64,000 nucleotides of DNA from Xenorhabdus doucetiae. Its GTDB lineage: Bacteria > Pseudomonadota > Gammaproteobacteria > Enterobacterales > Enterobacteriaceae. The translations under genes were made by a program, and so were the position numbers. Each line of letters starts with the position of its first letter. Positions within the stretch are counted from its first letter, which is position 1. Below, piece by piece: positions 35,854 through 45,776 of this stretch. The stretch spans positions 558,001 to 622,000 of the forward strand of contig NZ_FO704550.1 in the NCBI RefSeq assembly GCF_000968195.1. Direction: 5' to 3'. The notes under the pieces are model-generated. The model was not told the DNA's origin. It ran no database searches and saw only the letters and a list, made by a program, of their open reading frames with translations.

Positions 35854-36637
35854 ACCCGTCTTTTTGACTGATCTTGATGACACGCTCTTTCAATCTCGCC
35901 GGAAGCTGGTAGGAACAGCGGATATATCATTATCATCTTTGCGCGTGAGTGCCTTGGATAGGCAACATTTGCCCCATAGTTATATGACCGAAAAACAGTT
36001 CATGTTAGTTGATTGGTTATTGGCTCACGCGGAGGTGATTCCGGTCACAGCCAGAAATACGCAGCAGCTTAACCGTGTGCAGATCCCTTTCCGTTCCTGG
36101 CGCATTGTCTCGCATGGGGCGGTGATCCTCACCCCGGAAGGTTCGGTTGATGAACATTGGCAAGCACACATGCTGTCAGAATTAATGTCGTATCGGGATC
36201 AATTGGGTGAGCTAGAGCTTTTGAGTCATCGCTTGATCGCATCTTATGGTATGGAGGCATGGGCACGCCTTGATGATGAGTATGGTGATGTGCCTGTTTT
36301 CCTGATCATTAAACATCGTCATCACGATAGATTGCATGAGCTTAATAGACTGGCTCAGGCTTTTGCTCAGGAAACCCATTTCCAGCAAAACTTCTATTTC
36401 CACCAAAACAATAACAACCTTACGGTACTGCCAAAGTGTGTTGATAAGGGGCTGGCCACGCGTCACCTTTTGCAAAGGCTGCGTGCTGAGAGAGGCATTT
36501 TTCCGGTTATTGGCCTGGGAGATAGCCTGAGCGATCACCGTTTTATGCAACTGTGTGATTGGTTTGGTATGCCTCAGCAAAGCCAGTTTGCTGACACATT
36601 AATGACTGCCTTATTTGGAGCTGTAAATAATGAATAG
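35846..36637 (+). CDS. HAD-superfamily phosphatase of the ter-associated operon
   Basis: This 263-residue protein has HAD motif I FLTDLDDTLF at the start, motif II in IPVTARNTQQL, a conserved Lys in KCVDKGLATRHLL, and motif IV GLGDSLSDHRFM. The Cof-type cap lies between motifs II and III. It is expected to remove a phosphate from a sugar or nucleotide-like intermediate. The ATG at 35846 overlaps the upstream stop by 8 bases; a TTG at 35840 would add two residues. Its end overlaps the next gene by 8 bases. Confidence 0.85.
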   Translation: MIKPVFLTDLDDTLFQSRRKLVGTADISLSSLRVSALDRQHLPHSYMTEKQFMLVDWLLAHAEVIPVTARNTQQLNRVQIPFRSWRIVSHGAVILTPEGSVDEHWQAHMLSELMSYRDQLGELELLSHRLIASYGMEAWARLDDEYGDVPVFLIIKHRHHDRLHELNRLAQAFAQETHFQQNFYFHQNNNNLTVLPKCVDKGLATRHLLQRLRAERGIFPVIGLGDSLSDHRFMQLCDWFGMPQQSQFADTLMTALFGAVNNE

Positions 36638-37709
36638 CTTTCTCCCTTTTTCTGGGAGTTATGCTGCTGATGATGTTCAATTTTTGCTAGAACCCGTTCA
36701 AATTGAGATGACGCCTGTCGAGGTTAAGGAGCAGTTGATCCAGTCCGGCACGCGCCACTATTCGGATATGTTAAGTCAGGAGCCAGAACCAACGTCTTAT
36801 CACCTTGAACTGTTTGATCAAGCGCTTGAACAGGGGGATGTTCGGTTGGCGACGGAAGTTATCATGCTCGCCAAGGCACTCATATCCCGTTTGGGTGATA
36901 CGCCGATTGTGCTGGTTAGTTTGGTCAGGGCGGGTGTTCCTTTGGGCGTGATGCTGCATCAAGCACTCAGAAAAATGGGTCAATGTTCTTATCACTATGG
37001 CATCAGCATCATCCGGGATCGTGGTATTGACAGTACGGCACTTGCGTATATTGAGCAAAAACACGGAACGGATGGGGTGGTCTTTGTTGATGGCTGGACA
37101 GGCAAAGGCGCGATTACTACTGAACTGTCGCAGTCTTTGGCGGGGAGGGCGGGTTATTCGGGTATCCCTCGTTTGGTGGTCTTGGCTGATCCTTGTGGCT
37201 GTTCATGGCTGACTGCCAGCGATGATGATTGGTTGATCCCTTTCGGTATTATGGGGGCACCAGTATCGGGGCTGATATCCCGTTCGATCTGGCGTGAAGA
37301 GGGGTTACACGGTTGCGTGCAGTGTGATCACCTGAGTCAATTTGAATGCAGCCGCTTGTTGGTGGATACCGTTGCGGATTGTCGTGATCGGTTGGATTGG
37401 GATGTAATACCGGAAGCGATCTGGTTGCCGCAGGAAAAAACCGCTTTGCAGCAATTGAGCAAAACAGTGATTGCTAATCTGGCTGAAAAATACCAGATTG
37501 ACAGTATCAACCGGATTAAACCCGGCATCGCAGAAGCCACCCGCGCCGTATTACGGCGTGTACCAGAACACGTGCTGGTGCGTTGCCAGGATGATCCTGA
37601 TGTTGCCCTGCTCCTTCATTTGGCACACCAGAAACAGGTTGTTATTACGGAAGTCGGTGATCTGATCGGTCAATATCGTGCAGTCACTATCATTAAGAAG
37701 GTCGCGTGA
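36630..37709 (+). CDS. PRTase-like/PELOTA-domain protein of the ter-associated operon (StiP-like)
   Basis: This 359-residue protein has a phosphoribosyltransferase-like N-terminal region with PIVLVSLVRAGVPLGVMLHQAL, ISIIRDRGIDSTAL and the FVDGWTGKGAITTEL motif. A middle segment carries conserved Cys residues (DPCGCSWLTAS, GCVQCDHLSQFECSR). The C-terminal 70 residues (RVPEHVLVRCQDDPDVALLLHLAHQKQ...) match the PELOTA RNA-binding-like domain. Members have been annotated as cysteine protease StiP, a name whose basis is weak. The likely role is a second ribosyl-transfer step in the ter-linked metabolite pathway. It overlaps its upstream neighbour by 8 bases and its downstream neighbour by one. Confidence 0.82.
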   Translation: MNSFLPFSGSYAADDVQFLLEPVQIEMTPVEVKEQLIQSGTRHYSDMLSQEPEPTSYHLELFDQALEQGDVRLATEVIMLAKALISRLGDTPIVLVSLVRAGVPLGVMLHQALRKMGQCSYHYGISIIRDRGIDSTALAYIEQKHGTDGVVFVDGWTGKGAITTELSQSLAGRAGYSGIPRLVVLADPCGCSWLTASDDDWLIPFGIMGAPVSGLISRSIWREEGLHGCVQCDHLSQFECSRLLVDTVADCRDRLDWDVIPEAIWLPQEKTALQQLSKTVIANLAEKYQIDSINRIKPGIAEATRAVLRRVPEHVLVRCQDDPDVALLLHLAHQKQVVITEVGDLIGQYRAVTIIKKVA

Positions 37710-38632
37710 TGAAACCCATCCCTTCTCCGCATCAACTCGGCGCAACGCTGTATATGCCAGCTACTCGCCAAGATATTGCAGAAATTGTGTTACAGAATAA
37801 GATCCCCGATCTGCGCTCGCTGGTTATTTGCCTGGAAGATGCGGTCAGTGAGCAGGATCTTCCTGTTGCTATCGAAAATCTCCAAGGGATTATGCAGTCC
37901 CTGGCGCAAGCTGATCGTTTTTCTGCCAATATCAAACACCATCGCCCGTTGGTTTTTATCCGTCCTCGTCATGAAAGGATGGCAGAGTATCTGGTTGCCA
38001 ACGTAGATCTCAGTGCCATTGATGGGCTGGTTCTACCCAAGTTTACCCAGGCTTCGTTGGCTGGCTGGTGGGATATCATGGGTTCAACCCATCTGTACAT
38101 CATGCCAACCCTAGAGAGTGAAGAGGTGTTTGATGTCCAGAAAATGAATCAGCTTGCAGACATGCTCAAAAAACACCCGTGCAAAGAGCGCATTATTGCC
38201 TTGCGTATTGGCGGCAATGATCTGATGAATGTCATGTCCCTGCGACGTTCCCGTCATTTCACCCTCTATGATGGACCGATGGGCTATATCATTAAAATGC
38301 TGGTTGCCGTTTTTGCTGCGCGAGGATTTGCTTTGACCGCACCCGTTTGTGAGCATATTGATGACTTGAGATTGCTTGAGAAAGAGCTGGCATTGGATAT
38401 TGCTCACGGTCTGGTGGGTAAAACGGCCATCCATCCGCGGCAGATTAAATGTATCCAGCAGGCGCTGAGGGTCAGTGCCCATGATTACACTGAAGCGCTA
38501 AGTATTCTCAATTCCAGTCAGGCGGTTTTCAAATCGCAGGGGATGATGTGCGAACCTGCCACCCACCAACGTTGGGCAGTGAATATGCTTGAGCGGGCAG
38601 AGTATTACGGTATCGAACCTGAGGCAGCATAG
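37709..38632 (+). CDS. HpcH/HpaI aldolase/citrate-lyase-like C-C bond lyase of the ter-associated operon
   Basis: The ATG at 37709 (MKPIPSPHQLGATLYMPATR) overlaps the previous stop as TGATG; a GTG lies one codon earlier. The 307-residue product is a TIM-barrel lyase like CitE: SLVICLEDAVSE carries the metal-binding Glu-Asp pair, RPRHERMAEYL the substrate Arg, DGLVLPKF a central strand, and LRIGGNDLM and AIHPRQI complete the active site. It should make or break a carbon-carbon bond in a CoA-free or CoA-linked substrate. It is the last of the four overlapping genes. Confidence 0.85.
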   Translation: MKPIPSPHQLGATLYMPATRQDIAEIVLQNKIPDLRSLVICLEDAVSEQDLPVAIENLQGIMQSLAQADRFSANIKHHRPLVFIRPRHERMAEYLVANVDLSAIDGLVLPKFTQASLAGWWDIMGSTHLYIMPTLESEEVFDVQKMNQLADMLKKHPCKERIIALRIGGNDLMNVMSLRRSRHFTLYDGPMGYIIKMLVAVFAARGFALTAPVCEHIDDLRLLEKELALDIAHGLVGKTAIHPRQIKCIQQALRVSAHDYTEALSILNSSQAVFKSQGMMCEPATHQRWAVNMLERAEYYGIEPEAA

Positions 38633-38802
38633 GATATTAACCTAATGTAATTAACTCAATGTAATTAACCCAGCGAAAGTATGGCTAAGGCGTTTCATTC
38701 GTTTTGATATTGATTTACCTGTGATAGCAGCTATGCTGAAAATTATTTTCATCGTTAACAGTAGGGAGTTTGGGGGATTTATCCCTGACTTGGTAATAAT
38801 AA

Positions 38803-39288
38803 ATGCTGCTTAATCCCAAACAATTTAGAAATTTCAGGTTGACTTTATTACTTTCACATGGAAAACCAATTAGTAAAGCTAGGATCATTAGGGAGCTTAA
38901 TTGTTCGGAACCCACGTTGACACGTGCGTTGCGGGAATTAAGAGATCTTTACTGTGCTGATATCCGGTTTAGCAAAATGGGGAATACTTATCAATTAGTT
39001 GATAAGGGAATGCTGACCAAGAAAGATGTGAGGAGGATTGAAGAACTTTTGGTTCAGCATCTTAGCTCAAAACCCGAAGACGCTGCCAGCCATGTTTTCC
39101 TCGATAAAGAGAAGAAAAAACCCATTTCTCTGTCTCTGAGAATGTCGGTGATCAGAAAAATTGATGGTTTGGCTAATCGTCTGGAAACAACCCGAAGCGA
39201 AGTGGTTGAAATGGTTGTGGATCGGTTTATTGACAACTTGCTGAAAGAAACGGTGAATGGAAATTCATCGCAGCGACGAGTCCCGTAA
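38803..39288 (+). CDS. terW: TerW-like transcriptional regulator (winged HTH plus ribbon-helix-helix)
   Basis: This 161-residue protein has an N-terminal winged helix-turn-helix (ISKARIIRELNCSEPTLTRALRELRDLY). Its C-terminal part (PISLSLRMSVIRKIDGLANRLETTRSEVVEMVVDRFIDNLL) looks like a ribbon-helix-helix motif. The length and layout match TerW of the R478 and O157 ter islands (about 155 residues), reported to act on the terZ promoter. It lies 170 bases after the lyase gene, on the same strand. The palindromic elements at 34318-34487 are its most likely targets; that link is inference. Confidence 0.8.
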   Translation: MLLNPKQFRNFRLTLLLSHGKPISKARIIRELNCSEPTLTRALRELRDLYCADIRFSKMGNTYQLVDKGMLTKKDVRRIEELLVQHLSSKPEDAASHVFLDKEKKKPISLSLRMSVIRKIDGLANRLETTRSEVVEMVVDRFIDNLLKETVNGNSSQRRVP

Positions 39289-39362
39289 TGCCAGCCGGTT
39301 GAGTACAACTGGCATCAGGGTGATTGATTGTGGATTTGCGTGTTTGTTTAAGGCTTGATGGT

Positions 39363-39857
39363 TTAATGACTGTGACGCGTGAGTTTATCAAGATATCCCA
39401 TCATAAATGCGGACAAAACGAAGGTCAGGTGGATAATGACATACCACATCAGTTTGTTGTCCGGCACATTCTTGGCATCCATAAAGACACGCAGTAAGTG
39501 AATGGAGGAAATGGCGACAATTGAGGCGGCAACTTTATTTTTGAGTGAGGTGGCATCCATTTTCCCCAGCCAGCTCAATTTCTCTTTGCTTTCGTGGATA
39601 TCCAGACTTGAAACAAAGTTTTCATAGCCAGAAAACATCACCATGACCAGCAATCCACCCACTAAAGCCATATCAATCAGAGAAAGCAGGGTCAGGATGA
39701 GATCGGATTCGGTAACAGAAAGAAGATGCGGCAGGATATGCATGATTTCCAGAAAGAATTTAACCGCAAGAGCAAATAATGCCAGTGATAAACCGAAATA
39801 AACCGGTGCAAGCAGCCAACGAGAGGCATACATTGTATTTTCGAGAAAGCGTTCCAT
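39363..39857 (-). CDS. yqhA: YqhA-family inner membrane protein
   Basis: This 164-residue protein, the same length as E. coli YqhA, starts MERFLENTMYASRWLLAPVYFGLSLAL. It has four hydrophobic segments. The LTLLSLIDMALVGGLLVMVMFSGYENFVS segment and the ENFVSSLDIHESKEKLSWLGKMDATSLKNKVAASIVAISSIHLL stretch are hallmarks of this family (UPF0114). It stands alone, convergent with terW, and marks the edge of the ter island. The function is unknown, as for the family. Confidence 0.93.
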   Translation of the reverse strand: MERFLENTMYASRWLLAPVYFGLSLALFALAVKFFLEIMHILPHLLSVTESDLILTLLSLIDMALVGGLLVMVMFSGYENFVSSLDIHESKEKLSWLGKMDATSLKNKVAASIVAISSIHLLRVFMDAKNVPDNKLMWYVIIHLTFVLSAFMMGYLDKLTRHSH

Positions 39858-39956
39858 TGTGTTTTTTATGTGTTACAAAAGGGGCAATAGTATAGATCAT
39901 CACTCACAATGGCAGAAAGTTTTTGCCCTATGCCACTGAGATAAATGCGTCCTGCC

Positions 39957-42098
39957 TTACCAGCTATATTCCACCGTGGCAACGATGCTGCGCCCGCTGC
40001 CATAGAAGCAAGCTTCTACATTCGAGCACGAAGCGACATAACGCTTATTGGTCAGGTTATTCACATTCAGTTGTACACTGGCACCTTTTAATTGAGAGGA
40101 AGCTTCACCAAGGTCATATTTCGCCATCAGGTCATAGAGGGTATAGGGCTTGACGTGGAATGATTCTTCATAATCACCGGAGGTAGAACCGATATAGCGA
40201 ACGCCTGCTCCCAGTGTAAATCCTTTCAGCGCAGTTTGGGTGAAACTGTAACTCCCCCATGCAGAAGCGGCATGTTCAGGAATTGAAGGCACTCTTTTGC
40301 CAACACGTGCAGCCCTGCCGTCGCGTTTGGTTTTAGTATCTGTGTAACTATAGGCTGCTATCAGGTTGATTTACGGCGTGATCTGAGAATGAATTTCGGC
40401 TTCTACGCCCTTTGAACCAATTTTTCCGATTTGCTCGCTAAAACGGGTGACTGGATTACTGGTGGTTACGTTTTTCTGGGTGATATCGAACAGGGAAAGT
40501 GTTAACAGGGTATCGTGGCCTTTGGGTTGAAATTTAATACCGATTTCAGTTTGCTCACCTGTTGTGGGTTTGAATGCTGCTGTACCAGGTTCCCCTTGTG
40601 CCAGGTTAGGTTCAAAGGAAGTGCTGTAACTGATATAAGGCGAAATGCCGCTATCAAAGGCATACAATAAACCCGCACGTCCTGTAAAAGCCCGGTCTTT
40701 CTGTGTTGTTAAGCTGCCTTTGAGAATGTTTTGTTGCTTGGTTTCAGTCCAGTCATAACGCCCGGACAGAACTAAGTTCCAATTTTCCCAACTGAGTTGA
40801 TCTTGTACGTAAGTACCTAACTGGTAAAGTTTCTTTTTATCATTTAAAGAAAGAGATAACTCACTTTCATTGACGGGAATACCCCAAGTTGGATTTGACC
40901 AATCAAAGCTGTATTGACTCCCACTTTTATGCCATCTTTTGTTGTGACTATCCACCCATTTGTAATCGATTCCACTGATAACGTTATGATCAATGTTACT
41001 GGTTGAGAATTGTGCTTTAAGCTGATTATCCATATTAAATGACTGCGTGTTGCTGTATTCCCTCTGTGGGCGGCGCTGGATACTGGTTGGCAGGCCTTTT
41101 ACATCCGATGTATAAACGAAAAGCTTAAAACGCTCATTTGCTCTTGAATAACGCAGGTTTTGCTGGAAAGAGAAGACATCATTAATGTCATGTTCAAGAA
41201 GGTAGCCGATAGAAGACTGTTCCCGTCTGGATTGATTAAAAGAAGGATCACTGAGGTTCATCTTGTAGGGAATATAGCCTACATTGGGAACAGATGTTAC
41301 AGTGCCCTTTTTGGGGTAGAAATTACGGAATCCGGCTTTGGGGTCGTACTGATAACTGGTCAATAGTGTAAACGTTGTATTGTTGTTGGGGATCCATGTC
41401 AGCGCCGGAGCGATGGCAATCCGCTCTTTTTTATAGTCTTTAACGAACTGCTTTTGGGTGCTGAGTACACCATTTAAACGATAGAGAACGGGAGTACCAT
41501 CCCCTAAAGCACCGCCAAAATCAAAAGCCAATTCACCTAAGCTCCGATTGCCCGCTTTCATCTGCACCTTGTGGATAGGCTGGTCAGTTGGCCTTTTGCT
41601 GGTCATGTTAATCAATCCGCCGGGGCTGACCTGACCGTATAGCACAGAGGCTGGCCCATGCACCAACTCCACGCGCTCCAATAACCAAGGTTCGAGCTGA
41701 TTACCATAACTCAAACCATCAAGGAATTTAGGGGCATAACGAAAACCACGGGTAATCACTTCGTCGTTACGGTTGGAAGAGCCTCGGTAATTGGTCACAA
41801 CACCACTTGAATAATTCAGAGCGTCAGCAATCGTCATCGTGCCTTGCGCTTCTATCTGTGTGCGATTGATGACGCTGATTGACTGGGGCGTTTTGATCAG
41901 GGGAGTGAGGCTTTTGGTGCCTGCGGCACTGTCTGATTCGACAAAGTTTTTTTCAGCGTGCTCCTTAATCCCTCCTGTGACAATGACGGTGTCTTCGGTG
42001 TTATTGGCACTCCCATTATTATTGGCTGAGGCATATGGAGATAACAGTAAGGCGGAAGTTAGTGTTAAGAATAATTTATTGTAGTTATAGTTTCTCAT
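39957..42098 (-). pseudogene. TonB-dependent siderophore receptor with a premature stop codon
   Basis: The first part (42098 to 40371) has a signal peptide (LFLTLTSALLLSPYASA), a plug domain with TPQSISVINRTQIEAQGTMTIADAL and LYGQVSPGGLINMTSKRP, and many barrel strands. It ends EAEIHSQITP and a TAA at 40371-40373. The same frame stays open for 137 more codons (INLIAAYSYTDTKTK ... VNNLTNKRYVASCS ... VATVEYSW) to 39957, including the normal C-terminal Trp. A single base change, probably Glu GAA to TAA, thus cuts off the last barrel strands. The family is the ferrichrome/coprogen/catecholate type receptors; the ligand is uncertain. An upstream ATG at 42155 is possible. Confidence 0.9.
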
Positions 42099-42346
42099 TA
42101 TTCTTTTTTCGGTTTTCAATATTTCATTCTGGATAGGCAATACCATGGATTTCATCTCTCAATATAGATGCTTTTAAAATAAATCCTTAAAAATCAAATT
42201 AATAATTAAGTCTGTATCATTTTGGCCATACTGAATTAAGCTGAATAGAGGGGGCCTCCTGCCGCATTACCCTTGATCATGCTCCGCTAATTCTGTTAGC
42301 CAGTGATGAAGATTAATAAAATAAATTGGATGATATTGCAAACAAA

Positions 42347-42386
42347 AATCATTATCAATATCATTAGCAAATGATAATTATTTTGC
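42347..42386. promoter_or_regulatory. Fur-box-like sequences between the receptor and the esterase
   Basis: AATCATTATCAATATCATT (42347-42365) and GCAAATGATAATTATTTTGC (42367-42386) both fit the NATWAT-type Fur consensus GATAATGATAATCATTATC well. They sit about 75 bases before the esterase and 250 before the receptor. Iron repression of both divergent genes is expected. The remaining spacer from 42099 holds nothing else that I recognise. Confidence 0.75.
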
Positions 42387-42461
42387 TGAGTTCGTTGCGG
42401 GTGTGGTATCTCAAATGAATCTGTCATTTGGGAGCGGGATGTTTTTGAAGGAGATAAGGGG

Positions 42462-43784
42462 ATGAAGTTAGTCTTTCAGCCATCAGGTACGGCAGATAAT
42501 TTATTGTCTGCTCCTCATGTTGGCAGCGAATTATGGTGGGAAAATATGGCTATTCTAGGAACCCCCATTATAGAAACTGCCAAGAATCATCAAGTTAAAA
42601 CGACTTTCTTTTGGCGAGCCCCCAACGGGAATGAACAAAACTCAAATTTTCGCCGAGTCTATATCGATATCAATGGCATCACGGATCACCACCGCCCACA
42701 GCCGCAGAGCCTGCAACGATTACCCGGAACGGATATCTGGTATTGGTCAGTGACCCTTGAAGATGACTGGAGAGGAAGTTATCGATTTATACCTGTCACT
42801 GAAACACATTTATCCCCTGAATTTTCCGATGAGATCAAACAGCGCAAACAACAGCAACGTGAATGGTGGATTTCACTCTTTCCATTGTCTATTCCCGATC
42901 CTTTAAATCGACAGGGCTGCCATCGTAATGGGCTTGGCCTGCCTTTATCGGCAATTCATATGCCCCATGCACCTGAACAGACCGCATGGTCACATGCCGT
43001 GCAACCCGGTAAACAATCGCCTGTGCTTTTGCATTGGCACAGTGATCGGCTGAACAATCAAAGGCGTGTCTGGCTTTATGCCACAGGGGAAGAAACCACG
43101 CATCCTCGTCCTCTTATCATTCTTTTGGATGGGCTGACTTGGGCAGAGAGAATGCCGATTTTTCCGGTCATTGATGTCGCAACTGAAAAGCGGCAGATAC
43201 CAGAGGCGGTTTGGCTGTTGATTGACGTTATTGATATGCCTCATCGAGAGCGAGAGCTTCCCTGCAACCCGGATTTTTGGCAAGCGATTCAGGATGAACT
43301 GTTACCGCTTGTCGCACAGCATGCTGCTTTCAGCGATGATCCTGAACAAACGGTGATAGCAGGACAAAGCTACGGTGGGTTGGCAGCACTGTATGCTGCG
43401 CTTCATTGGCCGCAACGCTTTGGTTGTGTCCTGACGCAATCGGGATCTTTCTGGTGGCCTGATAGCAAAATTGTTCGGCAATTTATGCCCTCTTCTGAAC
43501 AGAAACCTGGTTGGCTGACACAGCAGGTTCTTGAGCAAAAAGTGACGCCTTCGTCATTGAAAATCTTTCAGGAAGCGGGATTCCGTGAAGCGGATATCCA
43601 TTTTGTGAATGATCAAATGCATGCTGCATTGCAAGAGGCAGGGCACAACGTGAATTATCGCGTGTTTAATGGTGGGCATGATGTGCTGTGCTGGCGCGGT
43701 GGATTAATTGATGGCCTGAGTTGGTTGCTGGCAGTGAACGAGCAACAGGTTTGTCGTTCCGTGGCAGCAACACGACGTTTGTAA
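42462..43784 (+). CDS. fes: Enterobactin/ferric-siderophore esterase, Fes-like
   Basis: This 440-residue cytoplasmic esterase releases iron from imported catecholate siderophores. It has the Fes N-terminal domain (TTFFWRAPNG, DWRGSYRFIPV) and an alpha/beta-hydrolase domain with the nucleophile elbow AGQSYGGLAALYAALHWP (GxSxG). The DVIDMPHRERELPCNPDFWQAIQDELLP segment and the catalytic His in GGHDVLCWRGGLIDGL follow. It is slightly longer than E. coli Fes (about 400). No siderophore synthesis genes lie nearby, so it may serve a xenosiderophore. The divergent receptor it would serve is broken. Confidence 0.9.
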   Translation: MKLVFQPSGTADNLLSAPHVGSELWWENMAILGTPIIETAKNHQVKTTFFWRAPNGNEQNSNFRRVYIDINGITDHHRPQPQSLQRLPGTDIWYWSVTLEDDWRGSYRFIPVTETHLSPEFSDEIKQRKQQQREWWISLFPLSIPDPLNRQGCHRNGLGLPLSAIHMPHAPEQTAWSHAVQPGKQSPVLLHWHSDRLNNQRRVWLYATGEETTHPRPLIILLDGLTWAERMPIFPVIDVATEKRQIPEAVWLLIDVIDMPHRERELPCNPDFWQAIQDELLPLVAQHAAFSDDPEQTVIAGQSYGGLAALYAALHWPQRFGCVLTQSGSFWWPDSKIVRQFMPSSEQKPGWLTQQVLEQKVTPSSLKIFQEAGFREADIHFVNDQMHAALQEAGHNVNYRVFNGGHDVLCWRGGLIDGLSWLLAVNEQQVCRSVAATRRL

Positions 43785-43955
43785 CTCGCAGTGTACTTAC
43801 TTCTCGTGATGGAGTCGTGTTGAAGGCCAATGCGGAGAGATAGTAAATGTACCTTGAAGTACGACGAGCATAAAATTTACTTTTCAAACTAATTAAAAAA
43901 TTTCTTTGTCCAAAAAGTAACAATAACTATCAGTCATTGATTGCATCTTAAATAT

Positions 43956-44864
43956 CTATTGAGCGGTCCTATTGGTTCGTGTCCCAATAACCAGCACAGC
44001 GAGTAGGATCAATAGAGCAGAGAATGCATCTGTCATGTGAAACGCCTCCTCTAATAAAGAAACAGCAATGACCATTGCTGAAAGCGGTGCAAATGCCATA
44101 TACACGCCAGCAGCCATAGATGAAATTTTTGACAATCCAGCATAAAATAAGATAAATCCTAAGACTGTGACAACACTTCCGTAATAGATTAGAAGCAACC
44201 AGGTCATACCCGAAATAGAACGATAGTTAAATGAAATAAATTCATAAACAGCAAACGGCATAAAAGAAATAAAACCAATCAAAGTCACCCAGCAAGAAAT
44301 TGTAAATGCTGATAGGCTCAAACCAGAGATCTTACCAACAACAGAAAATGCTGATTCACAAAACACGGCAGCAATAATCAATAACATCCCTATCCAACCG
44401 ATACTAAACCCACCACAACTCACTGAACGTACTTCAAGTAACACGGCTCCCAATACTGACAGAAAAATACCTATTGAATAACGCCAATTCAGTTTCTCAC
44501 GTAATATTAAAATGGATAACAGTGCATTTACTGCTGGCAGCATTCCCAAGATCACTCCGGCATTAACTGCCGCAGTGTATTGCAATCCTAATAATAAAAA
44601 TATTGAAAACAGAAAAACGCCCAGAAGTGCCTGAACACAAAGTAGCATTGATACTCTAAGTGTCGGTAATTTTAACGGGCCAATGATTCTGTAATGCAGA
44701 GGAATAATTAATAATGCAGCAATAGAAAAACGCAAGAATGATGCCAAAAATACAGGTATCTCGGAACTGATAACTTTACCAACAGGAATTGAGCTACCTA
44801 CTAAGCACATAGCTAAGGCAACCTGAATATGACCTGTAGTTTTAGAATAGTTTTTAAAATTCAT
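43956..44864 (-). CDS. EamA/DMT-family transporter
   Basis: This 302-residue integral membrane protein has ten hydrophobic segments in two EamA halves. The first contains CLVGSSIPVGKVISSEIPVFLASFLRFSIAALLIIPL and GLQYTAAVNAGVILGMLPAVNALLSILILREKLNWRYSIG. The second contains LSVLGAVLLEVRS and FYAGLSKISSMAAGVYMAFAPLSAMVIAVSLLEEAF. The ILREKL and SLLEEAF motifs are typical of drug/metabolite exporters. The substrate cannot be predicted. It stands alone, convergent with the esterase gene. Confidence 0.9.
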   Translation of the reverse strand: MNFKNYSKTTGHIQVALAMCLVGSSIPVGKVISSEIPVFLASFLRFSIAALLIIPLHYRIIGPLKLPTLRVSMLLCVQALLGVFLFSIFLLLGLQYTAAVNAGVILGMLPAVNALLSILILREKLNWRYSIGIFLSVLGAVLLEVRSVSCGGFSIGWIGMLLIIAAVFCESAFSVVGKISGLSLSAFTISCWVTLIGFISFMPFAVYEFISFNYRSISGMTWLLLIYYGSVVTVLGFILFYAGLSKISSMAAGVYMAFAPLSAMVIAVSLLEEAFHMTDAFSALLILLAVLVIGTRTNRTAQ

Positions 44865-45218
44865 CTTTCCCTCATAAGACTATATAAAAAATATTTATGC
44901 CAGATGTTATTTTCAAATGGGAGTAATAAATTGAAATTTACCTTCAAAAATAAATAATAAAGCAGATCTCATGTAATAAATAAACCAACTGCCTGAATTT
45001 CTTCAAAGAAAATCACATAATGGGGATTTTCCCATTGATGAAAGAGTGGAAGTAGTAAGGTATGAATGGTAATTACACGGAGGTAGTAAATAGAGGTACT
45101 ATCGTTGTGAGGGATGATATCTTAATGCTTAGAATATTGGATAGAACAACCCCTAAATATCTGCGCATTAATCTGATATTCAGGGTGTTGTTCTGGGATA
45201 GCGCTTTAATGGATCAAA
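44865..45218. other. Intergenic region between the EamA and Ail-like genes
   Basis: This stretch is AT-rich and holds the EamA promoter. A 66-codon rightward frame at 45062-45262 runs into the Ail-like gene on the other strand and shows no family features, so I do not call it. Confidence 0.5.
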
Positions 45219-45776
45219 TTAGAAATGATAGCCAACGCCGACTGTCCATGTTCCTGCTTTAGCCTGATTAAAATCAGAATATTCGTAGGAAACATCAACA
45301 GCTACACTTGATATCGGGTTAAATTGCAATCCTGCACCGTAGGCAACAGCGTTTTTCTTTTTACTGGTATTGAGTTGTACAGTCTGATGATCTTGAATAT
45401 TAGCGGCACCAATCAAGGCATAGGTACTGACATATTCATTGAAGCGATATGTCGGGCCTGCTACCAATGATCTGTAAGTAATATCCTCGTTACCGATATT
45501 ATTTGCTAAATTATCATGATAGATGATTCTTAGCTTAGTTTGCGTGACTGAGCCGATAACACCCCAATTATCATTAATTTCATAACGGTATTTCAGGTTG
45601 AGACCTCTTGGATCTTTCAGATCTTTCAGGTTCAGATCATCTCTTACCGTAGTTTTCATCCGCAAATCGCTTTGGGCGTAGCCTAGTGAGATGGTGTGTT
45701 TGTCATTTGCATTTGCTGTAAATGAAGAAATAGATAACCCAGCTACAATCGCTGAGGTCAATAGAGCTTTTTTCAT
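45219..45776 (-). CDS. Ail/Lom-type outer membrane beta-barrel protein
   Basis: The start is at MKKALLTSAIVAGLSISSFTANA (45776), an ideal signal peptide; the long upstream extension of the frame is not coding. The 185-residue product has the eight-strand barrel pattern of Ail/Lom/OmpX proteins: HTISLGYAQSDLRM, LNLKYRYEINDNWGVIGSVTQTK, YRSLVAGPTYRFNEYVSTYALIGAANIQ, AVAYGAGLQFNPISSVAVDVSYEYSDF and TWTVGVGYHF with terminal Phe. Such proteins support adhesion, serum resistance or stress tolerance at the surface. It is a single-gene unit. Confidence 0.88.
   Translation of the reverse strand: MKKALLTSAIVAGLSISSFTANANDKHTISLGYAQSDLRMKTTVRDDLNLKDLKDPRGLNLKYRYEINDNWGVIGSVTQTKLRIIYHDNLANNIGNEDITYRSLVAGPTYRFNEYVSTYALIGAANIQDHQTVQLNTSKKKNAVAYGAGLQFNPISSVAVDVSYEYSDFNQAKAGTWTVGVGYHF

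Noticed and set aside
45062..45262. 66-codon rightward frame before the Ail-like gene
   Set aside because: It overlaps the end of the Ail-like gene on the other strand and has no features of a real protein.
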